Source: Acidobacteriota bacterium (GTDB lineage Bacteria; Acidobacteriota; Blastocatellia; RBC074). Taken from it: a DNA stretch of 64,000 nucleotides. Position 1 is the stretch's first letter. Each line of letters opens with the position of its first letter. This document shows positions 32,462 through 41,459 of the stretch, piece after piece. The translations under genes were made by a program, and so were the position numbers. The stretch lies in assembly GCA_016196035.1 (NCBI GenBank), contig JACPYM010000113.1, positions 1 through 64,000 of the forward strand, given 5' to 3'. The notes beneath the pieces were generated by a model. That model was not told where the DNA came from. It saw only the letters and a list, made by a program, of their open reading frames with translations, and did not search any database.

Positions 32462-35158
32462 ATGAAGGAATGGTTACGCTCTGGCACGATGATTCAGCAG
32501 TATCGCATTGTGATGCGCATCGGTGTCAGTGCAATTGGTGAAGTTTATCAGGTACGTGATGATGTCAATTTCCGCGACTGCGCGTTGAAATTGCTCTCGG
32601 CCAATCTTTTGTGGGATGACAACAGCCGGCAACGATTTCTGCAAATCGTAAAATCCGCCCCGCCCCTCGATCATCCGAACATCAGCAAAATTCTGGATGC
32701 CGGTGTGACAGCCAGTGGTCAGCCGTTTGTCGTCACCGAGATTGTGCATGGCCGCACGCTGGATGAAATCGGCATCGGCCTGGCACGCAAACTTGGGGAC
32801 AAGATTCAAATTGCGATTGAAACAGCAGACGCGCTGGCCGCCGCGCATGCCCAGGGCATTTTGCATTTGGGGCTGAAGCCCGCCAATGTGATGCTCGATC
32901 ACCAAAGCAAAATCCGCGTGCTGGATTTTGCCGTCACCCTGGCGACGCAAATTGCGTTGATGTCGCGCGGCCCCAAAGCCCCGCCCCAGCAAATGACCAT
33001 CGGCAAGGCGCGTTATCTCAGCCCGGAACAGATTCGGGGTGAAAAACCGACGCCGCAATCCGATATATTCAGCTTGGGCATCCTGGTCTACGAACTCTTT
33101 TCCAGTCAGTTGCCGTTTCCTGGCAAATCCATTGAAGAGGTTTGCCACAATATCTTGAACACCGAGCCGGAACCGCTCACCCTCGAAAACCACGAGGTCC
33201 CGCCTGCGGTAAACCCGATTTTGATGAAAGCGCTCGCCAAAAACCCGGCGCAACGTTACCGCACAGCCGCCGAATTCGCCGCCGCCTTACGCCAATTGGC
33301 TGTTGAAGAAAAGACGGCGGAACTAGCCCGATCAAAAGGCAAACTCAAAAAGGACAATGAAGGGGCGGAGGAACTGGAGACCCAAAGCTGGCTGGAATTG
33401 CTGAAAGAGTTGCTCAAGAAACTCCAAAAGCAATTGATCATCTCACTCATCTTCGCCATCACGGCGGCGGCGTTTGGGCTGACTTACTATTATCGCAAAG
33501 ACCAAAACTTCAAACTTCCCGAAGAGTTATTGCCCTTCACCAAAATCACCACCAGCGGCAAGGTGCTCGAGGCGGTGCTTTCCCCGGATGGCAAGGGCCT
33601 TGCGTATTTGGTTGAAGATGGGCCGCGCCAAAATCTGCTATATCAAAATCTCAAAGACCGGCGCGACCGCTTGATCTATTCCACCAAAGACACCGAGATT
33701 GGCGGACTCACTTTTTCGCGGTTCAATGATTTCGTTTATTTCGTGAAGTCCGCCCCTGCACCCAGCGAACTATACAAAGTTCCTATCACCGGCGGCGTCA
33801 CGCCGAAAATTCTGGCGAACATCGCCAGTCCGGTGACGACCTCACCGAGCAACCAGCAAATCGCCTTTGTGCGGCAGAACGGCGCTGAGTCACAGTTGGT
33901 GAGCTACGATCTCAAAAACCAAACCGAAAACGTCATCACCACGCGCCAAAGCCCCACCCAATTTGTCGCCAGCGGCCCGGCCTGGTCGCAAGATGGCAAG
34001 CTGATCGCTTGTGCAGTGAAGAAGGCCACCGATGATTTGACGTTCGATATTGTGTTGATTGATGTCGAGGGGGGCATCGAAAAACCATTTGTTTCCGGGC
34101 CTTGGGTTGAAATCAGCCGCCTCGCCTGGATGGCTGGCGATGAAGGGTTATTGGTCAACGGGCGGACACTCGAAGCGCAGCAATGGCAAATCTGGCGTAT
34201 TCTGCGCGCCACTGGTGAAGTGCGGGCCATGACCAACGGCGTCAATGACTATCGCGGCTTGAGCCTGACCAATGACCGGCGCCTGGCACTCAGCGTCAAT
34301 TTTGTGCGTGATGTCGTGCTTTGGCTGGGCACCAGCGACAGCGCGCAGCAATTGACCATCGGCCAGGATGACGGGGTCAGCGGTTTGGCATGGGCTGGAA
34401 ATCACCAATTGATTTATACCTCGCGCGCCAACCATCGCGACGAACTCTGGTTGAAAAAAACCGACAGCACGCCGACACAATTCCTGAAAACCTTTTGGCC
34501 ACCGAACTCCCGCGCGGTCTTAAATCCAATTGGCACGGCAACCGGCCAGAGCGCGATCTTCGCCGCTGTCGTGGGCGATCAGGCGCAACTCTGGCAGGGC
34601 GATCTTTCCGGCGACAACAAAATGCAGCAACTGACAAACGGCCAGGTCACGCTCTTCCCGCAATTGAGCAGTGATGGCGGGACGTTGTTCTATTCACTGC
34701 TTGCCAACGGTCGCGCGTCCATCGCCAAACGAAAGCTGAGCAATGGCGAAACGGCGGTCTTGCTCGAAGGCCACGCCTGGGGCGGCGTTGTTTCGCCTGA
34801 TGGCAGCCGGATGGCGTGCAACTTCTTCGATGAGGCCAGCAATTCCTGGAAACTGCTGGTCGCACCAGTGGCGGGCGGCGCCCCCGCCGTCAAATTTGAT
34901 TTGCCTGGCACGGCCCACCGCCTGTTGCGCTGGCTTCCTGATGGCTCGGGCATCGCCTATCCGGTTACGCAACGCGGCGTGACGAATTTATGGAAACAGC
35001 CCTTGGATGGTAGCGCCCCCAGCACACTCACCACGTTTACGAAACATCGCATTTACAACTTTGCCTGGTCGCCCGACGGCCAACAACTGGCGGTTTCCCG
35101 TGGCCGGCGCATCAGCGATGCCGTCACCATCAGCGGCTGGGCCACCGACAAACGCTAA
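32462..35158 (+). CDS. Membrane pseudokinase with periplasmic beta-propeller, paralogue 2
   Basis: This is an 898-residue protein, taking ATG 32462 with GGAG eight bases upstream rather than a TTG 30 bases earlier. The kinase-like domain (about residues 10-285) keeps K43 (CALKLL), KPAN and SPEQIRGEKPTPQSDIFSLG. The catalytic HRD is HLG (H135 to G137) and DFG is DFA (D155), so the catalytic Asp is missing. One membrane helix lies at about 324-346 (ISLIFAITAAAFGLTYY), followed by a PD40 propeller (VLSPDGKGLAYLVE, PAWSQDGKLIACAV, FAWSPDGQQLAVSRG). It arose by duplication with the upstream gene and the two probably act together. Confidence 0.88.
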   Translation: MKEWLRSGTMIQQYRIVMRIGVSAIGEVYQVRDDVNFRDCALKLLSANLLWDDNSRQRFLQIVKSAPPLDHPNISKILDAGVTASGQPFVVTEIVHGRTLDEIGIGLARKLGDKIQIAIETADALAAAHAQGILHLGLKPANVMLDHQSKIRVLDFAVTLATQIALMSRGPKAPPQQMTIGKARYLSPEQIRGEKPTPQSDIFSLGILVYELFSSQLPFPGKSIEEVCHNILNTEPEPLTLENHEVPPAVNPILMKALAKNPAQRYRTAAEFAAALRQLAVEEKTAELARSKGKLKKDNEGAEELETQSWLELLKELLKKLQKQLIISLIFAITAAAFGLTYYYRKDQNFKLPEELLPFTKITTSGKVLEAVLSPDGKGLAYLVEDGPRQNLLYQNLKDRRDRLIYSTKDTEIGGLTFSRFNDFVYFVKSAPAPSELYKVPITGGVTPKILANIASPVTTSPSNQQIAFVRQNGAESQLVSYDLKNQTENVITTRQSPTQFVASGPAWSQDGKLIACAVKKATDDLTFDIVLIDVEGGIEKPFVSGPWVEISRLAWMAGDEGLLVNGRTLEAQQWQIWRILRATGEVRAMTNGVNDYRGLSLTNDRRLALSVNFVRDVVLWLGTSDSAQQLTIGQDDGVSGLAWAGNHQLIYTSRANHRDELWLKKTDSTPTQFLKTFWPPNSRAVLNPIGTATGQSAIFAAVVGDQAQLWQGDLSGDNKMQQLTNGQVTLFPQLSSDGGTLFYSLLANGRASIAKRKLSNGETAVLLEGHAWGGVVSPDGSRMACNFFDEASNSWKLLVAPVAGGAPAVKFDLPGTAHRLLRWLPDGSGIAYPVTQRGVTNLWKQPLDGSAPSTLTTFTKHRIYNFAWSPDGQQLAVSRGRRISDAVTISGWATDKR

Positions 35159-35302
35159 CAGCGTTTGCCAAACAATCTTCACCCACAAATTCCTGGCTGT
35201 GAACAGCGCCCGGCCGATGGGGTACTTACCTTTGCCACTGGTCAACCTCAAGCGGGCCGCGCGCTAGCGACATTTTCCTTCCTTTGCGGCAAAATCTGTC
35301 GC

Positions 35303-35467
35303 CTAGATCAGTTTTCACTTCAGTACGGGACGGTACCGCGCGCGTCAGCAAGCGGCGCGTCAAGTATGACGCAGTGGTGCAACTGCGCGGTCTCCGCTTG
35401 CTCACGTGCGCGGTACCGTCCTGGCACTGTGCGCCTTACCGTACACGCGAATGAAAACCGATCTAAG
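35303..35467. repeat. Dispersed palindromic element, copy B
   Basis: The ends CTAGATCAGTTTTCACTTC and GAAAACCGATCTAAGG, with internal arms GACGGTACCGCGCGCGTC and CGTGCGCGGTACCGTC, match copies A and C. This copy is intergenic, downstream of the second pseudokinase. Confidence 0.8.
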
Positions 35468-35498
35468 GCTCCACATTCCAAAGCGTAACCTTCAGGCT

Positions 35499-35565
35499 GT
35501 GCCCTTACCGGTCGCAGTACTGACTCGGCAGCATCCCTCAAAATCAGCTTGATGGAGTACTAGGC
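35499..35565 (+). repeat. Dispersed ~67-bp repeat, copy 2
   Basis: It aligns with 20313-20379 (GGTCGCAGTACTGACTCGGC ... TTGATGGAGTACTAGGC), with scattered substitutions. It is non-coding. Confidence 0.65.
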
Positions 35566-35573
35566 CCTGTCTC

Positions 35574-35665
35574 CACGCGCGTATTGAACCGCCGCCAGAA
35601 CAATGACAACATAATCACCGGCAAATTCGCCGAAGCTGCCAGCGCAAAGGCTAACGCAACCAGCC
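35574..35665 (-). pseudogene. Fragment of a sodium:solute symporter gene
   Basis: About 90 bases match the symporter gene at 40142-40232 at nearly every position (for example TATTGAACCGCCGCCAGAAC and ATCACCGGCAAATTCGCCGA). They correspond to the membrane segment reading [20 protein letters not shown]. It has no start, stop or flanking gene context, so it is a partial duplication or a remnant of a deleted paralogue. Confidence 0.7.
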
Positions 35666-35676
35666 AATAGTTTGGT

Positions 35677-35928
35677 CAGATTGCTCCCTGCACCGCACAA
35701 ATCGCTCCCTACACCGCGCAAGTTGCTCTATACACTGCACAAGTCGCCCTCTACAGCGCGCAAGTCGTTCCGTACACCGCACGAGCCGTTCCGTACACCG
35801 CGCAAATCGCTCTTTACACCGCTCAGATCGCACCCCGCAGCGTCCAAATCGCTTCCTACGCCGCGCAACTTGCTCTTTACACCGCTCAGATCGCATTCCG
35901 CAGCGTCCAAATCGCTTCGTACAGTCAG
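35677..35928. repeat. Twelve-unit 21-bp tandem repeat
   Basis: The consensus is about CAAATCGCTCTCTACACCGCG, repeated twelve times with variation. Because 21 is a multiple of three, several frames stay open and give heptad peptides (AQIALYT on plus, RCKERLA-like on minus). No credible start site or family match supports translation. Confidence 0.85.
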
Positions 35929-35960
35929 AAATCTGCTTATTTTCCTTCGCTAGGGCTGAT

Positions 35961-36224
35961 GTCAGGACACTTTTGAAAAAACGGCTTTGGTTTTCGCCGC
36001 GTTAGCGGCGGCTGACTTTAGCCCGGCGTTTCAACGCCGGGAGGTGGCACCCGAATTGCCGCGCGTCGCGTAGCGACGGTTGAAATTGGAGCCATTGTCG
36101 TGCGAGTTTCAAGCGACGCGAATCTGCTTTGCTCGCTCACTCAGCCCTAAAGGATTGTGGCTCAAGTCAGCCGCCACTAACGCGGCGAAGAACGGAAGTT
36201 TCCGGTAAAACAAAAGTGTCCTGA
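35961..36224. repeat. MITE-like element with TCAGGACACTTTTG inverted ends (~264 bp)
   Basis: The ends GTCAGGACACTTTTG and CAAAAGTGTCCTGAT are inverted. A second inner inverted pair is CGCCGCGTTAGCGGCGGCTG and CAGCCGCCACTAACGCGGCG. A GCCCGGCGTTTCAACGCCGGG palindrome lies inside. No transposase frame is present, so it is probably a non-autonomous element. Confidence 0.75.
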
Positions 36225-36335
36225 TTTTAGAAGCAGGATAGACAGATTCGACCTTCGCCCAGCCTGTAAATCCTAAAAATCGTGGTAATCCTGTGCCAAT
36301 CTTTGTGGTTCTGATTTAGCCGCTCTTTGCGGAGG

Positions 36336-36514
36336 CTTAGATCGGTTTTCACTTCGGTGTACGGGAAAACCGCGCAGCGGGACAGTACCGCGCGCGTCAG
36401 CAAGCGGTGTTTGAGCCGTTGAACCACTGGTGCAACGACGCTGCGCCGCTTGCTGACGCGCGCGGTACCGTCCCCACACGCTGCCCCGTACACGCAATTG
36501 CAAACTGATCTAGG
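36336..36514. repeat. Dispersed palindromic element, copy C
   Basis: The ends CTTAGATCGGTTTTCACTTC and GCAATTGCAAACTGATCTAG, with inner arms GGGACAGTACCGCGCGCGTC and GACGCGCGCGGTACCGTCCC, make this the best match to copy A. From 36515 to 37344 I find no supported gene. Confidence 0.85.
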
Positions 36515-37344
36515 TCGCCGAACGTTCCCCGTGCTGTCTCGGCGACTGCGCCGTTTTGCCGTAACCCCCAGCGCAACCCGCTCACATTCCTTGTCAGATC
36601 GCACCGGCTCAGGTAAATTCGCGCCCGTCTTGGGCCGCTTCGGTTTACGTTCAGTTTGCTTTTGGCAGCGCGCGTTCCAGCGCATTTCGCCGCCGCTAAA
36701 CACGTCATTTTTATGGAGTGCAACATTACATCGAAACGCGCTGGCGCAAAGACACGCCGGGCAGCGCGGCAATAATGGTATGAACATTGGTGCGGCGGTG
36801 TGTCAGGCGCGTTTTACGACTTCAACACTACAGTGCAAAAATGGGAGTGGTCGAACGCGCTGAACCTCTTGTAAACATTGACTCTGACATGCGTCGAGTG
36901 CAACAGAATGATTGAAGTGTTGAATTGATGGCAACACTTTAGGTGTAAGGTTGTTATCGTCAATACTCATCACGGCCAGCACCCTATTTTGACCGGTGAC
37001 GCCGAAGAGCCATTGGCGGCAGCTTTCTCGGCCTCGTCGTTTTTGTTGCAAACTGCTTGCAGTTAGCGATTATCAGGCATAAGTTTCGTTTTCGCGTTTG
37101 GTGGCGCAGGCACTTTCCGATTAGTGAACAGTGTGACCACTGGCCATTCAGGTTATCAAACCAGTAATCTAAGGTTTCCGATAGTGGAAAGGCGAAACTT
37201 TCCATAAGCAACAAGCAGCTACTCTAATTTCGCCTCCTGCTTCGTCCTGATACACGATGCCGCATGCAACATGGCTGTTGGCGAGTCCCCTAACCCCTGG
37301 CGCATCGAGTCTGTGATTGCGCAAAACTAACAAGGTAAATCACG

Positions 37345-37716
37345 ATGTCAATTGATCATGACCAATTTCTAGCCCAAACAGTATCGATCGCCGAGAGATT
37401 CACCCTGCTTCGAGACTTGAGACATGCAGATGGCATGAATGATCGGAAGCCGCAAACGGACCTAGAGCAACAAGTCTCCCAACAAACAGAGGCGGCAGAG
37501 AAGATTGCCAATGACCCCTCAATTCGCGCGAGAATCTGCGCAGGAGCACAAAGTGCAACGGCAAATATCAAAGACATCGCTAAATTAGTTGTAGCTTCGG
37601 CCCTGCCACTTAGCCTTGCGGGCACAATAACGATCCCCTTCACTCCCATTCTGGCGGCTGCGGTAGTGATCATCATCATTGACTCCGGCATATCCGCATA
37701 CTGCAAGGAGAAATGA
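37345..37716 (+). CDS. Small membrane protein of unknown function (cassette gene 1)
   Basis: This is a 123-residue protein with no family recognised. Residues 1-75 are soluble and helical, with a coiled-coil-like DLEQQVSQQTEAAEKIANDP segment. Residues about 78-117 hold one long or two short hydrophobic helices (KLVVASALPLSLAGTI, TPILAAAVVIIIIDSGI), with a short KEK tail. It is followed after four bases by the HExxH peptidase gene, whose ribosome binding site overlaps its last codons. The base composition is clearly more A+T-rich than the surroundings, and the unit ends in an attC site. It could be a substrate, anchor or regulator of the peptidase. Confidence 0.65.
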   Translation: MSIDHDQFLAQTVSIAERFTLLRDLRHADGMNDRKPQTDLEQQVSQQTEAAEKIANDPSIRARICAGAQSATANIKDIAKLVVASALPLSLAGTITIPFTPILAAAVVIIIIDSGISAYCKEK

Positions 37717-37720
37717 CAAG

Positions 37721-38959
37721 TTGGAACCTAATCTCATACAAAGCGAGAAGGCAAAGGCCCTTGTTTCGGGCTTAGAGTCCCAATTTGAGGGGAAGGGTCG
37801 CTACGGCAATAGAGACCACGAGCCATTCATCAGCAATTACGTTGCTGAGTTTGCGGAACGCAATGGTATTAGCACCGCTGAAGCGACACGCCTGACGCGA
37901 GAGCTAATCTCTGAGTTTGAGTGCTTTCGAATAACTGGAAAAGAAAATCCGATATACTTTTCTAAGTGCTGCCAAATCGCATCAAAGGCATTGTCGCTGC
38001 TCAGCGGCAACAATCTAGACCTGCCCAACTATGTGTCCGTGGGCCTTGTTGAAAGGCATGAGATTACGAGTTTGGCTCTTCCAAGCCTCGACCCACCGCT
38101 ATTGCTATTCTCAAGTGGGCAGTTTGAGCTTATCGGCGACATAGCGTTTCTCTGCGCCAACCCAATTCTCAGGGCCGCGCAGCAGGGATTGCTGATTGGA
38201 GTCACCGGACTTGATGAAGAAGAAGCTACACTCCTCTCCGAGATCGTCGCTTATCACGCCTTGTCGAGTCAGAGTTTCTCATCTTCAAATGGCCAATCCA
38301 TTTTCATCGAAGATCGCCATATCGACCCACCTGTATTGCAAGCAAGAGTCAGTGGAGATTCGCACCGGAAACACTTCCTGAACCTCTTCCATTCAGGTAA
38401 AGAGGAGCTATATAACTTCGTGATTGCCCACGAAGTCGCTCATACATCAACGCAGGCAAAAGACTTCGCTGGCAATTCTGCAAGGGAGCCCCAGGAGTTA
38501 TTCTGCGACAGAGTCGCAATTTGGTATGCCATAACTCAGACGCTGAATTCATCAGCGCAAATGCAAGACCATCCTAGAATGGTGTACGCCAAACTAATGA
38601 TGCTTCTTTCCTATATTCAGATTAGTACATTCGTGGAGATGGCGAAGATTGCAGAGAGAAAGGGTATTGGCGCACTTGACGTTTCTAGTTCCAAGCGACA
38701 CTCCGAGTACCCTTCCTTTCAGGTCAGGATGAACTCCGCGAAGGCGACACTCTTCGAGTTTATGTCAGACATGTTCGGTCCCTCTGCAGAGCAGAACGTA
38801 GAGGCGTTGTGGAACGAAGTGGGTGGACAGAACGGTGAGGCATTTCGGGCCATGGCTCCCGAGATCGACTCGCACCTAAAGAGAGTCTACGATCCGTGCG
38901 CCATGGTAGAGTTTCTCCGAGAACAACACTATGATGATGGCACGTCGCAAGGCTCATGA
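37721..38959 (+). CDS. HExxH zinc-metallopeptidase-like protein (cassette gene 2)
   Basis: This is a 412-residue protein. TTG 37721 is chosen because AAGGAG lies ten bases upstream; an ATG at 37712 is in another frame and stops quickly. A zinc-peptidase signature is present: IAHEVAHTSTQ (H237, E238, H241), followed about 20 residues later by EPQELFCDRVAIWY, whose Glu and Asp suit the third ligand and support residues of gluzincin-like peptidases. The N-terminal half (residues 1-190, including AERNGISTAEATRLTRELIS) is helical and unrecognised. There is no signal peptide, so it is probably cytoplasmic. It lies in an operon with the small membrane gene. Context suggests a mobile accessory function such as defence or toxin activity, which is inference only. 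Confidence 0.72.
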   Translation: MEPNLIQSEKAKALVSGLESQFEGKGRYGNRDHEPFISNYVAEFAERNGISTAEATRLTRELISEFECFRITGKENPIYFSKCCQIASKALSLLSGNNLDLPNYVSVGLVERHEITSLALPSLDPPLLLFSSGQFELIGDIAFLCANPILRAAQQGLLIGVTGLDEEEATLLSEIVAYHALSSQSFSSSNGQSIFIEDRHIDPPVLQARVSGDSHRKHFLNLFHSGKEELYNFVIAHEVAHTSTQAKDFAGNSAREPQELFCDRVAIWYAITQTLNSSAQMQDHPRMVYAKLMMLLSYIQISTFVEMAKIAERKGIGALDVSSSKRHSEYPSFQVRMNSAKATLFEFMSDMFGPSAEQNVEALWNEVGGQNGEAFRAMAPEIDSHLKRVYDPCAMVEFLREQHYDDGTSQGS

Positions 38960-39019
38960 CGGAAACGTAGGCGTCATGTTATCGACTAGGCGTCCACGTT
39001 GAAATGTGGGGGCGTTGAG

Positions 39020-39110
39020 GCTTAACCCTTCGCTCAAGCGGAGCGCCAAAGGCAGGACGCTAGCCCGAGTCTGGCGTCCTGCCGCCGCCCGTTTAGCTCG
39101 AACGTTAGGC
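39020..39110 (+). other. Integron attC recombination site
   Basis: All parts of an attC site are visible: R'' GCTTAAC (39020-39026), the diagnostic TAACCCTTCGCTCAAG spacing through L'', a strong central hairpin (GGCAGGACGC and GCGTCCTGCC), an L' arm GTTTAGCTCGAA and R' GTTAGGC (39104-39110). The L'' and L' arms pair with an unpaired base, as expected. It lies about 60 bases beyond the peptidase stop, making the two genes a cassette. No integrase gene or second attC is seen in the window. Confidence 0.82.
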
Positions 39111-39604
39111 GAATGATGGCAACAGTACAGGTGTTTTGTTGCCATCCTCTGCCGTTTTTCGAGCTAATCGCCAACGTTACACCCTCAACTTGAAAAGCAT
39201 TTTCCGTCCGGTTGTACTCGCCGAAGCCGCCTCCTTGATTTTATTAGCTTCTCCGCGCGCCCGAACAGGCAAGAATTCAACTGTAGTGTTGCACTCGTCA
39301 CGCACTCTAAGTTTTATGCTGCTTATGCTGCTGCTGCCGCCCGCCTTCGCGGCCTAAACACCAAATCACAATCCTCAAGCTGGCTGGCGCTGTAGAAACT
39401 TCCGCCTGAATGTGCGCCGTTAAGGAATTTGCCGTGCGGCCCAGTCCTCGAATGAAATGAAGCTTGCACCAGCGAAGACTTCGATTTTGTAAACCGGATG
39501 GATTTCCCAAACGGCTCGCCGCAGGGGATTACCGCCGCCGGGTGACGCAGTGCACGGCGCAGGCAGATGACTGCAGTCAAAGAAAAGCTGTAAGCTCCGT
39601 ATCC

Positions 39605-39790
39605 GGCTCCGTAGGAGCCAAATGTTTATAGAAACCGCATGGTGATTGCTCCCAAGCTCCGTAGGAGCGGCATCTGTCAGATGCCGCTCCTGTCAGATGC
39701 CGCTCCTGTCAGATGCCGCTCCTGTCAGATGCCGCTCCTACGGAGCTTGGGAATAGATAGAAGCTCACCAAAACTATAAACATGCCGCGC
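39605..39790. repeat. GCTCCGTAGGAGC repeats with an 18-bp tandem array
   Basis: It contains GCTCCGTAGGAGC palindromes and TTTATAG words related to 9753-9897, plus four tandem copies of CTGTCAGATGCCGCTCCT. The rest of 39111-39893 shows no supported gene. Confidence 0.8.
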
Positions 39791-39893
39791 CGCTGGCGCT
39801 AAAACCGTTACAAACACAAGTCATGAATTACGCACAGGCTTCAACTAACCACACATGAGCCGCGTTTTTTATGCGTTCTGGGGCCGCCATCGG

Positions 39894-41456
39894 TCAATGC
39901 GAACTGGCTTTCTCCGCGCCCAAACCGGTCGTGGCCCGCACATTCAATTCGGTGAACTTCGCTTCCGCGTGTGGTTCGCGTCCAGTCAGCGTGCCAATCA
40001 CCGCGCCCAGAAAACCCAGCGGGATGCTGACGATGCCGGGGTTTTCCAGCGGAAAGATTGCCGCCGTTTTCAAAATGCTCGGACTGAGCAGAATCAACAC
40101 CAGCGATGACAGCAAGCCTGTCGCCAAACCCGCCACCGCCCCACGCGTATTGAACCGCCGCCAGAACAACGACAGCACAATCACCGGCAAATTCGCCGAC
40201 GCCGCCACCGCAAAGGCCAGCGCGACCAGGAAGGCCACATTCGCATTCGGCCCCAGCACAATCGCAATCGTGATCGCCACCGCGCCAACTACAAACGCCG
40301 TCACCCGCGCCACACGTACCTCTTCGCCCGGCGCGCGTTCCTTGCCGTGATGCAACACATTCGTCCAGAAATCGTGCGCAAACGATGTTGACGCGGAAAT
40401 TGTCAACCCGGCAACAACCGCCAGGATCGTCGCAAACGCAATCGCCGAGATGAACGCGAAAAACAAATCCCCGGCGAGCGCCTGCGCCAACAGCGGCGCG
40501 CTCATATTCGTCCCGCCATTCTTGGCGATGAAATCGCGCCCGACAATCGTCGCCGCGCCGAAGCCCAGAAACGTCGTCAGAATGTAAAAGCTGCCGATGA
40601 TGACCATCGCCCAGACGACGCTGCCGCGCGCCGTCTTCGCATCGGGCACTGTGTAAAACCGCACGAGGATGTGTGGCAAGCCCGCCGTGCCGAAGATCAG
40701 CGCCAGCCCCAGCGAGATCAAATCCAACGCACCATACGGTGGTTTGTAGCGCAGCCCCGGCGTCAGAAAGTCTTGCGTGACAAGTTTGCCGCTCGCATCG
40801 TGGTACGTCACATTCGCAATCGCATTGAAAAATTCGCCAAAGCTGAAGTGGAAATGTTTGAGCACCAGAATGCTCAACAGAATCGTGCCGCTCATCAGCA
40901 AAATCGCCTTGATGATTTGTACCCAGGTCGTCGCCAGCATTCCGCCGAAAACCACATATACGATCATCAAAATCCCAATCGCGATGACCGCCGTGCGAAA
41001 GGTGATGCCCGTGTCTTTAAGCAACAGCGACACCAGCGCGCCCGCTCCGACCATCTGCGCGATCATATAAAACGTGCTGACCGTCAGTGTGCTCAACGCG
41101 CCCATCGCCCTAACGGGGCGCGGACTCAACCGGTACGCCAACACATCCGCCATCGTGTATTTGCCCGCATTGCGCAACGGTTCCGCTACGATCAGCAGCA
41201 CAGTTAGGTAGGCCACCAGCCAGCCGACCGAATACATAAACCCATCGTAACCCTGAAAGGCGATAATTCCGGCTATGCCCAGGAATGAAGCGGCGCTCAT
41301 ATAATCGCCCGCCACCGCGATGCCGTTCTGCCACGCCGTCAGCGAACGCCCAGCGGCGAAAAAGGCATTCGACCCCGTATTCTTGCGCGCGGCCCAATAC
41401 GTGATCACCAGCGTGATCGCAATGAAGACCAGAAACATCAACAGAGCAGCATTCAT
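39894..41456 (-). CDS. actP: Cation/acetate symporter (sodium:solute symporter family, ActP-like)
   Basis: This is a 520-residue membrane protein with about 13 predicted helices. SSS-family signatures include [40 protein letters not shown], and [20 protein letters not shown] typical of ActP. Further helices follow, including [20 protein letters not shown]. The length fits ActP (about 550). A DUF485 protein is encoded three bases upstream, the usual yjcH-actP arrangement, which strengthens the assignment to acetate or related short carboxylate uptake. A 90-base fragment of a paralogue lies at 35574-35665. Confidence 0.92.
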   Translation of the reverse strand: MNAALLMFLVFIAITLVITYWAARKNTGSNAFFAAGRSLTAWQNGIAVAGDYMSAASFLGIAGIIAFQGYDGFMYSVGWLVAYLTVLLIVAEPLRNAGKYTMADVLAYRLSPRPVRAMGALSTLTVSTFYMIAQMVGAGALVSLLLKDTGITFRTAVIAIGILMIVYVVFGGMLATTWVQIIKAILLMSGTILLSILVLKHFHFSFGEFFNAIANVTYHDASGKLVTQDFLTPGLRYKPPYGALDLISLGLALIFGTAGLPHILVRFYTVPDAKTARGSVVWAMVIIGSFYILTTFLGFGAATIVGRDFIAKNGGTNMSAPLLAQALAGDLFFAFISAIAFATILAVVAGLTISASTSFAHDFWTNVLHHGKERAPGEEVRVARVTAFVVGAVAITIAIVLGPNANVAFLVALAFAVAASANLPVIVLSLFWRRFNTRGAVAGLATGLLSSLVLILLSPSILKTAAIFPLENPGIVSIPLGFLGAVIGTLTGREPHAEAKFTELNVRATTGLGAEKASSH

Positions 41457-41459
41457 CGG

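Noticed and set aside
35677-35928. Possible CRISPR array
   Set aside because: The units are contiguous 21-base tandem repeats without unique spacers.
36227-36787. A 186-residue minus-strand open frame
   Set aside because: Most of it is encoded by palindromic element copy C and flanking non-coding sequence.
37285-37320. A possible second attC upstream of the cassette (CCTAACCCCTGGCGCATCGAG)
   Set aside because: The spacing and L boxes do not match, and there is no partner GTTRRRY box with a hairpin.
39673-39740. Possible CRISPR array near the symporter gene
   Set aside because: Four adjacent 18-base repeats with no spacers; they belong to the GCTCCG palindrome family.
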